From contig KL647324.1 in NCBI GenBank assembly GCA_000727475.1, positions 62,001 through 126,000 of the forward strand: a stretch of DNA of 64,000 nt, in the 5' to 3' direction. The stretch comes from Sarcocystis neurona. Lineage: Eukaryota > Apicomplexa > Conoidasida > Eucoccidiorida > Sarcocystidae. The notes under the pieces are model-generated. The model was not told the origin of the DNA and ran no database searches. It saw only the letters and a list, made by a program, of their open reading frames with translations. Both the position numbers and the translations under genes were made by a program. Positions 36,339 through 47,661 of this stretch are shown here, piece by piece; within the stretch, counting starts at the first letter, position 1, and each line of letters begins with the position of its first letter.

Positions 36339-39300
36339 ATGGCGTCCCCTGCTGGTGGACCGAACAGCAGCCCGTCGGTGCTCGATGCAGTAGATAGAAT
36401 CGTAGGGGGGACTCGCTTTTCTCCTGCGACGCCGGAAGCCGCTGCTCTCTATGCTGCGGCTGGTCTGCGAGCAGCACCTGGTTCTTCGCCGGCTCCTGGC
36501 TATTCTGCTGCTGGCGCTGGAGCCGTCGGGGCGTCTCCGTATGCTGCGGCTGCTGCTCCTTCAGGAAAGGGCAGCGTGTCTTTGGCAGACGTGCGGCGCC
36601 GAGCGCTGGAAGCGAAGCAGCTGGGAAAGGACTTCGCGCATCTTCGAAAGTACAGAGTAAATTTGCTGTTTCTCTTTCTCTTCCTCCTACGTGTTTCCCT
36701 TCCTTGCGGACACTTTTTCTGCTGCTTAAAGAACGACGAGCTGCAGCCGCTGCTGTTGCTTTGGAGGGGATGGAGGCGGAAGCTGTTGCTGCCTTGTCGA
36801 GGGGGAAGCGGGTGGGGGGGTCAAGCACGAGGTACCCGCCGCTGCTGTTTGCAGATCCCTCGGCGTGTCTGGTGCTGGATTCTTTGCAGAGAGAGCTGTT
36901 GCTGCTGTTACTTGACGGGAGGGGTGCTGCTTCTGCGGGGGAGGAAGCTGTTGTGTTGCCGCTCTTGCACTTGCGAACTGCTGATGCTGCTGCTGGCTGT
37001 AGGTGTCTTCTAGGATTGCTGCCGCGAGGCGAGAGACTGCTGCTGGTGCTCCAGTACACATAGGAGATTGCTGTTGCGGCTTTTTGTAGAGGGGCCTGTC
37101 GTTGTTGCTGCAAGAGGGCCTGGAGGGTGAAGAAGGAATTTGGTGCTGCTGTTGTACACGAGATCTGCTGCTGCTGTTGTTCCAGCGGGAAGTGCTGCTG
37201 CCGGATGTAAGTGAGATGAATTGCTGCTGCTGCTGCGTGAAGACAGAGAACTGCTGCTGCCGCCGATATAGAAGGAGGTCGAAATGGGGGCTGCTGCTGT
37301 TCTGCGGAAGAGTCGCTGCTGCGTCGAACGACAATGAAGAGCTACTGTCCCTATTCGTATCATAAGGAGCTGCTGTCGTTTTGAAACGGGATTGTTGCTA
37401 CGCGTGGCCCTCCTAGGGGGAGCTGCTGCTGCTCTTTAAGTTCAAGAAGTCGCTACTGCTGCAGTGCGAGAGAACGCGGCAGTGGCTGCCGCTGGACTTC
37501 TCTTTCTCCGTCACCCTGTTGTTGTCTTTCTGCCAGTGCTGCTGCGTTCTCGTTTTCTGTGCTGCTGCGCGGACGCATTTTCGGGCCTCTGCCTGCACGC
37601 ATTAATGGTGCTACTGCTGCTGTTGCGCAGTATCGCCTCCTGTGTACTGCGGCTGCTGTTGCTTCCTGATGCGCGCGGTGCTGCTGCAGCATTTCGCAGT
37701 AGTATTCTGCTGCTGCGGTTGCATCGCTGCTGCTGCAGCGCGCTCGTGCCGTCACATCACCTTTGTTGCTAGGAGTGCTTTCCTCTTGGCTGCAGCTGCA
37801 CTTGAATTTTATGTTCCCCGGCGGCTCTTGTTCTTTTTCTGCCTAAAACCAGGTTCAACAATGCCATTTAGTACAATTCTCTTGCATTCGTGGCCTTCAC
37901 GCTGTTGCTGTAACTCCGTAATTTCTCGTCTACTTGCTGCTGTGTCTCCTCGTTGGTACTGCAGCGCTTCAGTCATATCGTCGTCCTGCTGCTGCTCGTT
38001 TTACCGTTGCTGCACTTCACTCGCATTCTTTGGCTGATTCCTCTTCTCTTCTCCGTACTCCCGCAGAACTTGTCCCACCGCTGGTTCTTCGGCTGCCACA
38101 GCGTTCTAAAGCCTTCTCTGTTTTCCCCCTCTGCTGGTCCTTCGTTCTGCTGCTGTGGCGCTGAAAGAATTTTGGACGTACTGCAACTGGTTGGGTGCTG
38201 TCGCCGTGCCCTTCACGAAAGAACCAAGTGCGCGTGCTCACCTGCTGCGTCTTCGCTGCCGCGTCTTCTTTATTTTGACCACCACCTTCTCTCCTCAGCG
38301 ACGTTCTGCTGCTGCCGTTGGGGGTGCTCTCCGTCACTTATGACTCGGTGTTCCGCTGACCGGTCTTCCCCTTTCTTTCTTCTTTTACGACGGATGGGCA
38401 AGTGGCGCACTGCTTCTGCTGTTGCTACGGCCCACGCTGCCGTGGCGCCTTCCGTCCCTGCGGCCAAAAACATTTGCTTCTGTTGTTGCTGCTGACGCAG
38501 GACGTCAATTCCTCTGCCCACCTGTGTCGCTGCTGCTCGTGTAGCATCTCTGCAACGTACATACGCATATGTGGATATGTAAACCTTGTTTCCATACATA
38601 TGTGTTCTCTTGGATAGGGTGCGGATCTGCTGCCGGGTGCCGCTCTCTGCGGACCTCTCCACTTCTTTGTTACCCTGCTCGCACGCACCTACAGATGTGT
38701 ACGTGTATACATATGTATGCACGTATGTACCTTGCTTTCTGTCTTCGGGGCCGACTAAATATACGTCCATATATACATGTGTATGTATACGCAGACTTGT
38801 CCATTTGGCCTCTTCTCTGCCGACCTGTACAGGTGAACAAATATCTAAATCTATACGGGTGTATGTGTACTTCTTCGTGCAGGGGGGCTCTGTTTCGCTG
38901 TTGTGTCCCCCTGTTCCGCCTGTCTTATTTTTTGCCGTGCAGCACTTCAACTACTCCTCCGATGACAGCACAGTCCACCTGAAGGAGAGAAAGTTAACGA
39001 CGCTGTATTGTTCCGTCTGCGGCGCGCACGCAGTCGTTACGGAGTTAGATTTTGACTCTCTACCGAAAAGAGGCTCGGATGAGGCCTCTGTTCTTCAGGT
39101 CATACCACGCGTCTTTCTTTCTTTCTCTTTCTCTGTCTCAGCATACGCACAGATACACATGCATTTATATAATATCCGCTCACATGCATGCATATCTTTG
39201 TGTCTGGACACACACGTATACGTGTAGGTAGCGGGACGAGTGGCTTGGCCGCTACCCTCGGCGTTCTTCTCTCGACTTGTGCGACGAACGTGAGTAGTGG

Positions 39301-39413
39301 TCGAGCTCGCGGCATGACTTGAATTATTCTCCGTAAAATACATTCTTATATGTATACACACACGTGTGTTCGTGCATATATATACATATATGTGTGTACG
39401 TGTTCCGCTCCTC

Positions 39414-39448
<35 letters not shown>

Positions 39449-42400
39449 CGTCATATCTCTAATATACACCCAGAGGTATTTTCGACTTCCCTTTTTATGT
39501 CTGCCAGTGTATGAAGTTTGAGCAGAAATTTTGTTGGTGTTCTTTCTTACGTCCACCGGTCTTTATTCACCGCTCACGTAGAGCTGTCTCTAGTTGATTC
39601 AATCGGAGCCTTACGTGCTGCACGCCGAGGTAAAGCGAACACATACGCGAATGGTGACCCTCCCTATCCTCCACATAAATTCGCTGTTCAAAGAGGCACA
39701 GACGGACACTTATTTGCGATTTTCATCTCTAATAAAATACACATGTATATATGTAGGCTTTATATACGTACGTACGTAGGAATGAATGCGTATGCGTATC
39801 AGTGTCCAGACACGTATGCGTACGTATACATGAATGCGTACTACCTACTGCTGGTATTATGGATATATACATATCCACGTATGAGTTCAGACTCACATCT
39901 ACATTTGCACCGTGGTGTGTAAATATAGCGCACGTTCACGTACATTTATTGCACACGTGTATGCACCTGGGGCACATATGTATATATGATATTTTATTAC
40001 GTATTTCTGTGTGTATATGTATGCGTACCTGCCCTCTGTGTACCTGTCTGCCTACACTACACCCACTCCTGTATGTACACATGTATATATATATATACAT
40101 GTATCCGTGCAGGTGCAGTGCACTTTCTTGTTCCATATACTCAGCACGCGTTACGCAAAATATAAGTACGTAGATATATGACAGTGGATACTTGAAGGTT
40201 TTCGGATGCGGTTGGTCGTCTTTCGTTCCGCACCAGCAGGAGCAGCCGTGGCAGCAGGGGCAGCCGTGGCAGCAGGGGCAGCAGGGGAAGACACGCACGT
40301 CCTGCTGCCACCGCATTTTTTGGCACTGGTGTTGTGCGATGCGTGCTTACTCTGCCGCCTGCCAATAAGACGCACCGGTTGCCTTTTTCGGTGCTGTTAG
40401 TCGTCCATGTGTCTCTCTTTTGCCTTCCTATTCTCTGCCACATGTGTACGTATATCTGCTTGCGTACGCTTGTATGTGAAAACTTGAATTTCCTTGTGCT
40501 GCGTGCGTCTGTGCAAGGCTTTTCCATTACACTGTGAACACTATGAAGGTTACTGCCCGTTTGTCTCGGCAGTGCAAACGTACATGTGTAGACACGTGCG
40601 CGCATATATTGTATGGTGTATGTACATAATTGCGAGTACGTGTATCTCTACGTGTGTTTATGTATATTTATACGTGCGTGCACACATCTGTATTCATGTG
40701 CGTGTGTGTAAATGCGTATGCGTATATGTGTACACATGTGTATAAACGAATACATGTATTTACGTGTATATGCATACGTGTATACTAGTGCAGTGCTGTG
40801 GATGCGGATGCGTATGAAATGCATGCACACCTGCTGTCTGCCATGTGTGTGAGTGTATGCAGCTTCTGTTCGAGACATTGTGTGCCTGTTATAGTCGGAT
40901 GCACAGACGTACTCACGTGTGTGTGCATCTCTCTCTATACATACACACACAACTAAATAAGTGCGTTGTGATTGACCAAGTGGGTCGCATCATTTGTTTG
41001 TGTCTGTGTATTAGCAACAACCGAAGAGACGTACGTATAACTGTTGCAGCCGGTTGTACAGATGCATCACAGTTCTGCCAGACTGCGTACGTTTATCCCT
41101 CGTCTCGTCTTTTATTCAGAACGTTCGGTATTTGCTCCTTCATGTGGATCTATACACTTACACGTACATGCTATATACATACTTTGCGTACGTATGTATA
41201 AATGAATATATATATATATATATGTATACATACATACATACATGTAGAGATTCTGTAGCGGCGTGTGGAGGAAGCGACCGAGTCGTGTCGATGTCTGTCT
41301 ATCATATACGTAACTCTAACCCTTTGGGTACATCCGTGGCGTGCACACACATATACGTTCATCCATTTCTATATATATGTGCATGGTTCCTTCCTTTGTT
41401 CTCTGTCTCCCTCGCTATCCTTGTAGCGGTGTTGATGCTGCTCTGCGTGCAGGTCGGTGATAGCTTTTTCAAGATCTATACCGCAGTCGGAGAGCGGGCG
41501 CTACTGCGACGGCAAACCGGCGTAGAAGTGCAGTATAGGCAAGTCTGCTGTCTGCAGTTGCTACGGTGAACATTTGGCATGTCTTGGCAGGTGGTGTGTA
41601 ATCTAATAATCAGCCGTCCTACACGTGTGCTCTTCGATTGCCACCCTGTCATTTTTCTCACTTGCCGCATGCGTCCGTCCCTTACCGTAGGACCGGACTT
41701 CAAAGATTGTGCTTGCTACGTTTGTCGCCTTTCATATTTTTGAAAGGTCGTCGTGCGCATTTTTCAGCTGTCTGTAGGGAGAAAGTTGATTCTGCTGCGT
41801 CCACAGTTGCCGTGCACTCTTGTCGCGTAAATATTGTCATAGAAAGACCGAACATATATAAAAGTGGGCACGTTGGACACGTTGGTCCATCCTGGACGCG
41901 TCTTGCACTATCTTTCTAGGGACAAATCAGTGCGTTTTTTGTACGTATCTCTGCCTTTGCGAAAATACGGCAGCACACTGCACTGCTGAGGCGTCTGCTG
42001 CCCTGTGCATGTGTTTAGAGAACGCGTGGATGCTGGCTGTTTCCTGTGCTGCTTCTGCGGTAATGCTGCTGCTTTCCTTTTCTCATCCGGTGCATTGCAA
42101 TTCCGCTTCTTCTCGTCTGGTGAGGTTCTAGCTCTCTCAGGTGTGCCGCTGTTTGTCTCTTGCTGGGGCTGTTCCATCTCTCTGCAGCAACCGTTGCCTC
42201 TGCTTGTGCTCCACATTTGCGGTGGGTCTTCTTCGTTCGCCTCATCTTCCGCGTGTGCTTCTTCTGCTGCGCCGTTGCTTGTGTGATTGGTGCTCCGCTC
42301 TCTGTTGTGGTCCTTCTCCGCTGCTGTTGCAGAATGAAATGCAGAGATTGTGAATTTCCGTTGGGCTACAAGGCGGTGCCTTTTGAACAGCCGTCGGAAG

Positions 42401-42552
42401 AAATCTACTTTTTTAAAGATGCGTTGTGTAAGGAGCAGAGCGAGGCAGCGGCGTTCCAGCCCTCCCGGCGACTTGCTGCTTCGGCAGCTTCCTCTTCCTC
42501 CTCGTCATCTTCCGCTTTTTCTTCGTCGCGACAGCATCTACATGTTCGTTGA
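36339..42552 (+). CDS. STEEP1: STEEP1 (CXorf56) family homologue, four exons
   Basis: Exons: 36339-36656, 38943-39098, 41453-41538, 42333-42552 (259 aa if exon 4 is terminal). The N-terminal ~106 residues are an Ala/Pro/Ser-rich extension. The conserved core follows: LTTLYCSVCGAHAVV (Cys129, Cys132), LDFDSLPKRGSDEASVL, then ERALLRRQTGVEVQYR joined to MKCRDCEFPLGYK (Cys190, Cys193) and IYFFKDAL. These match, in order, the YYC.CG, LEKLP.R..D.S.V, RRPEG.ERQYR..C..C and VDGAL segments of STEEP1. Intron 3 has a GC donor (TATAG|GCAAGT), and only that donor restores QYR-MKC in frame. The Met at 36339 was chosen over 36291, which would add a hydrophobic stretch crossing a possible acceptor. Exon 4 could instead end at 42427 (TTGT|GTAAGG) and splice to downstream exons. 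Animal STEEP1 aids STING exit from the ER and is also found with spliceosomes; coccidia lack a known STING pathway, so role is open. Confidence 0.88.
36657..38942 (+). other. STEEP1 intron 1, unusually rich in CTG triplets
   Basis: From 36.7 to 38.5 kb the plus strand is packed with GCTGCTG runs. Several long frames stay open: plus 36704-37063 (Ala/Leu/Glu-rich, VALEGMEAEAVAALSRGKR), minus 37334-36726 (Gln/Ser-rich, 202 codons) and minus 37113-36319 (264 codons, which overlaps STEEP1 exon 1). Exon 1 and exon 2 join cleanly without any of these. An overlapping antisense gene or an alternative exon cannot be excluded. Confidence 0.5.
39411..39448. repeat. (TG)n microsatellite in STEEP1 intron 2
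   Basis: About 38 bp of near-perfect TG dinucleotide on the plus strand. Confidence 0.95.
40229..40290. repeat. 18-bp tandem repeat in STEEP1 intron 2
   Basis: GCAGCCGTGGCAGCAGGG-type units repeat about 3 times. On the minus strand this reads CPCCHG-like. Confidence 0.9.
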
Positions 42553-44619
42553 GCCGTGCCCTGCATGCCTTCCAATTTTGCGTTGCATTTCTTCTAATGA
42601 ATCTTGTCGCCGGTATTGCAGTCATCGTCCACATCGTCTTAACTGGGGGATCTGAAGTATTGCCGCAGTTGTGCCACAGCAATGCTGCTATCGCTCATGG
42701 GACGCTACGCGACAGCAGTACGCTACTATACAATCGACATATAGCGACTACGCGCTCTTCCCCCCTTGATGCAGAACTCAAGCCCGCTGCAGCAGCTCTA
42801 GATAACTGCGCGCGCCGTAGAGAACGCGAGTGCACATGTGACAGACAGCGTGTGCTGTACGTGTCACCCGCGCAGTCACTGTTCTTCACGACTTACCCAG
42901 AGATGCAGATTTTCTGAAGGTACACGTGTACACTCCACGTGCGTCAACTGTCTAACCTTTTGCATCCACACCCCGAGATCAGCCGCTGCTGAGCACGGTT
43001 GAATGCTTTGTCTTCACGTGCACGCACCGTTGGTGGACATGCGCGCGCGCCTGTCAAACTAGCAATTTGCTTGTGACCTTCGTGCAAGCACGCGCCGACG
43101 CTTACTCCCTCCACAGGTAGAATCCGTATGAGTGTACTCATCCGCATCTCGCACGTATCCGTGGTATATGAACATCATTTGTTTTGGGCTTTGGTAGGGT
43201 GTACATGACTGTGCCTCTCGTTGTAGGTGCATGCACGTATCAGGTATTCGTGACCAGCGGACATGTCTGTGCACGTTACATCGGTGTATGCATCTTCAGC
43301 GTGCATGCGCACGACGCGTACGCCTACGACAGCCGTTCGTACAGACGTACATCACTTCTACGTGTTAGACACTGCAGCAGATATGCGTTGTGCAACGCCA
43401 CAATTACGGACACGCAAGTGTTACAATACAAACGCTTTTTGCTATATACCCGCAAGCCTGTTACACTTACCTGCATTACAAAATATCCATGCAGGGGCAC
43501 ACTATGTTAGGGTGTACAAAGCAGACATGAATGCGGTTGATTTGTACGCCAGCGTTTTTCAATCACACAGGTGTACGCACAGTAGAGTGATACTAAAGCA
43601 GTGCAGATGCGCACAAGGTGGGTGAGGGCTGGATCTCACGTGCAGCCACGAGGTATGCGGCGTCCTTATGACCATGCATGCACACTTGTGCGTACGCCTA
43701 CTGTATGCGTACCATCTGGGTGTGCACGTTGTCCACTGGGTGCGCGCTTACGCAGATGTTGTATAGCTGTTCGTGTGTACCATCGTCTACAGATGTTCAT
43801 GTACATATGTAGGTATATGATGTGTATGTGGATGTGTATCTGTAGGCTTCTCTGCGAGCTCACCTTACACAGATATGTTCAATAGGGTAACACCTTGACG
43901 CCTCTTTTGTGCGCGAGGGAGTTGGCATTGTATGCGTACACGTATGTATGGACACTGCACTGTGTCTTCCCTGCGCTTGTCCTACACCGGGCACGTGCAT
44001 GTGTACGTATAATTTGACGCGTCCACCCAAGTCAGATCTCTCCACACGTGTTACTTGGGCCCCACATTGGGACACACAGCACTGCGCTGTACACTTGCAT
44101 TGAGCCTACATTGTGGTCCCTAATATGTGGGCTCGTTTTTGGGCACCGGGCATGCGTACAACCGTGAGTAAGCGCGACATATCTATAGTAGTGTAGAATA
44201 CGTACAATGCACCTGTTTGCATTGTGATTGCGGGTGCACACGAGCACGCCTGAGCATTCGGAAGTACATTTTGTTGGCGTCCGTCGTCCCGTTGTGGCAG
44301 TTTGTTTTGCAGAGGAGCATCTTTATCGTGTGAGGTGTGCGTGTTACGGCCCTCTACACAGATGCGTACCCTTCTACGGTTACGTATGCATTCCTCCTGA
44401 CGGCCTACACAAACCATGCGCGTCTCTAGTGTGACCGACACTGCACATGCACGTAGTAGGGCACACAGATACAGACGTTATGTAATTTCAAGATGGCAAG
44501 GTCCTCAGATACGTATGCATAAGTTGCACGATGGGGAACTTTATACAGATAAACAGTACTCCCTCTCTTTCCCTATATATATATATATACATCCATACAT
44601 GTATCCACATGCACTGGCA

Positions 44620-44697
44620 GGCCACGCAGTTATGTACAGTGCGCGGCAGAGGGCTTTTCAAGATAAGTACATGCAATGCAGCCGATGCATTAAACAG
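44620..44697 (+). CDS. Candidate internal exon with a CxxC motif
   Basis: It is flanked by a good acceptor (GCACTGGCAG) and donor (TTAAACAG|GTACGT). In the frame entered with two bases it reads HAVMYSARQRAFQDKYMQCSRC and ends IKQ. The YMQCSRC segment resembles the QYRMKCRDC segment of STEEP1. It may be an additional exon of the STEEP1 gene, part of a second related gene, or coincidence. Confidence 0.35.
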
Positions 44698-44898
44698 GTA
44701 CGTGTAAACAATGCCGTGCGTTCCTGAGTACAGAATGTGCGTACGCGTATGCGCATTTCATCAGACGTCTCCTGCAGTGGCTGATCTCATGCCTTGGGAC
44801 GCACCCTCTGCACATGTGTAATTATTGCCTGAGTATTGTATGTGTGTATAGTGTGCACACGTACGTACATTTATGATGATTATTCTGGTATATGCAAG

Positions 44899-45050
44899 TG
44901 ATCGTGCGTGTGCACAATGTTGATAAAGTGATATATGTCCGCCGTCGACAGGCTGGAGGGTATCGCCCTTTCACCGTCTTCTTCCCACCAGGGGCATTGA
45001 CAGTAGCCAATGACGGACAGTTGCAATCGAATCTAAAAATTGTCGAGGAT
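44899..45050 (+). CDS. Candidate exon resembling the first half of DUF167 (UPF0235/YggU)
   Basis: The plus frame reads VIVRVHNVDKVIYVRRR, then RPFTVFFPPG and VANDGQL. This aligns with almost no gaps to the beta-strand, P..G and ANxxL portion of DUF167 as found fused after the STEEP-like domain in plant proteins. The likely start is after GTATATGCAAG. The donor is unclear, and the splice phase to neighbouring pieces was not resolved. It lies about 2.4 kb downstream of the STEEP1 exon with the second Cys pair. Confidence 0.4.
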
Positions 45051-45246
45051 CCACACATACATACGACCTTATATGTATACATGTATACACATACGTCCCA
45101 AGACATGAGATCGGCCGCTGCAGGAGATGCCTCATGAAATGCGCATACGCATACGCACGTTCTGTACTCAGGAACGCACGGCATTGTTAAGACGTACCTA
45201 TTTAATGCATCGACTGCATTGCACGTACTTGTCTTTACCACTTTCT

Positions 45247-45345
45247 TTAGCAGAACTTCACCAGGAGGTATATCTCAAAGAAGACTTGCGATCGCCTACA
45301 CGTATCGTGATTACGCGGAAAAAAAAAAAGTTGATCAGAACCTGT
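45247..45345 (+). CDS. Candidate exon resembling the second half of DUF167
   Basis: After the acceptor CTTTCTTTAGCAG the plus frame reads ELHQEVYLKEDLRSPTRIVI, then TRKKKKL. This fits the conserved end of DUF167 (xxLxxGxxSKxKxVxV). A poly-A run encodes the Lys stretch. The reading continues open to 45492, but the later part is not family-like. Confidence 0.38.
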
Positions 45346-45499
45346 CAGGGTTGCCGCGCAGACTCGTACTGTCTTACGTATATCCATGCACTTGTGAATG
45401 TAGACGAGACGAGAAATGAACAGATGGATAGACAGATGGATAAAACTATGCGTGGACACGGCGTCACTCTCAGTCAATTAGAAATTGTTTGAGAAGTTT

Positions 45500-46526
45500 C
45501 TTCCGTACAGAAGGAAGGGGTCAAAGACTAACCTTTTCACCGTAGCAGCTAATGACAACATGCAGCCAAGCTGTCTTTTCGCTGTAAGGATCCTCTGAAG
45601 TCTGCGGAATTTACTTATACTATGGCAGCAGCAGAGCTGTACCCTTCGCCGTAGCGGTTTAATATTAACTGTCCACCAGACGTAGCTTTGCTCCGGTGCT
45701 TTGCGTAACACGTGTGCATGCACAGGTCACTGCGGCTGCAGAATCACGTTCTTCGTCACACGACAGTTAACTAAAGACTCACAAAGATTCTCCACAGGAG
45801 AGTGGCACCTGTCTAGTCACACAAGTAAAACGTAGCAGCGCAGAATGAGTTACTACGTGGCTGTGGGCGTACTATTTTACAAATATTATCCAAGCTCTCG
45901 CGTACGTGACTACGCGAACATACTTTACGTATCACATGAGAAACACGTGTGACGCTCTGTTACTGGTATAAAAGTGTATCTTAAACATTTTTTAGTTGTC
46001 TGTAGGCCCGGGTTTGCACGTGTGTTCTGGTCACGAATGCTGGAGACATATTTATGTAGCAGGTAAATGCGCGTGTGCATAACCAGGGACGTGTCGAGCA
46101 TGCGGTGTGTGGACGATATTACTAGAAGCGATGTGGTGAAAGCCTGCCGTGTGGGCCACGTTCTTCTGTGTATACACGTTATCTCAGCAATATGCAAGTC
46201 CGCACGAAAAAGTGCGTGCGTCCTAGGAAATGTACCTAATTATGCTTGTATTTCTCCGCATATGTTCGTCTAAGCTGCAAAGTATACGTATATATATATA
46301 TATATATATAAGTTGTTCCAGGGTAGGCGCGTGCGCAGTTTGTCATATCTACAAAATATATATATATATATATGCATTCACATGCATAGATCGTGATCTG
46401 TACAGTTATTCCGGGTAGAAGCATCTAAATAATATCTACGAGCAAATATGTGTGTAGCTACGCATATAGACAAATTATGAATTTGTTGCTTCTGTCCCCA
46501 CATATATAGTTACAATGGTAATTGCA

Positions 46527-46569
<43 letters not shown>

Positions 46570-47655
46570 GTGCGTGTGTGAGTGAGTGGCTGGGCGGGTG
46601 GGCCGATCCTATGATGTATGTATAACTAAGTATATGCAAATACATGAGCGACACGCAGGACTTTGACAATGCTACTTAATTCATCACTGACAAGGATATT
46701 ATAACGACAGGGAGTCCTGTCAGAATACCAGTATACGAGTTTCGCTACAGGCCAACTGAGAACGGGTGCTTCGTCGGACACCACGAGCGATTGCAATGCA
46801 CACCGAGAAACTCGAGCGGCCAAAAGCGACTAAACTGATTTGTACGCCACTGGTCATTATTTGAGACTACAAACAGAAGTACGCATACAGCTGCATACAA
46901 GCGTATACGCTGAATATTTTTACACTTTTCACACAAGAACGAGCATACAATTTCAATGAGCAGCGTGCAGAACATGTTAGCACTGTTCCTAAAAGAACAC
47001 GCACTAACACTGCAACACCGGAGATTAAGAAGAGGTTTTTTAGGTCAACTGAAACTGGGTTCAAGACCGCATTCGGCTGAGTATGCCTTGTTCTGAGATT
47101 CAGGTAAATGTACAACGTCTGTTGCCTTGCACCAAAACAGAAGGAAAAATTCCGCTTATCTGCTACAGAGAACAATGGTAGGAAAGCTGCCTGCAATGTC
47201 GTAAGAGAGAAAGTGTTTTCAAATCTATCTGCTAGCGAAAACAGCAGGCGAAAAGCGGCCGGCAACCTTGTAAAGAAGCGGTGCTCCGCAGGTCCACGGA
47301 GTACGGGCAACACTGTTATAGCTTCAAAGTACTGCTCCCAATTTCAACTTGAAACAGCGCAAATATTCTTACGGCGACGCCGCGATCTCTGTGCCACAAG
47401 GGAGACAACAGAAGCTGTGTGAAGAAAAGCAGTAGAATGGTGAGAATCACCGCCAAGAAAAGCATACAAAGATCCATGGTAGGCAAGGCGAGACGAAGAG
47501 GTGCTGCACGTGACCGCGCCCGGTTTGACCATCAAGTGCTGTAGTGCTTCATTGTCCTTGTTAGATGCAGCCGAATCCTCGACACATTCCTTGGACTTCT
47601 CAAGAGCTGACTGACGAAGTGGAATTTTGCCATTCTATGTAGTAAAAATTCCGCC
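45500..47655. other. No gene resolved; short minus-strand exon candidate near 45.5-45.7 kb
   Basis: A minus frame at 45723-45478 contains FRRLQRILTAKRQLGCMLSL followed by a possible donor (GTGAAAAG|GTTAGTC). AT and TG microsatellites lie at 46285-46312, 46355-46373 and 46527-46573. No homology was recognised. Confidence 0.35.
47150..47290. repeat. Diverged ~72-bp direct duplication
   Basis: TTATCTGCTACAGAGAACA.TGGTAGGAAAGC-type sequence is repeated about 72 bp later as CTATCTGCTAGCGAAAACAGCAGGCGAAAAGC. The plus frame reads LSATENNGRKAACNVV then LSASENSRRKAAGNLV. Confidence 0.8.
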
Positions 47656-47661
47656 TTCGGT

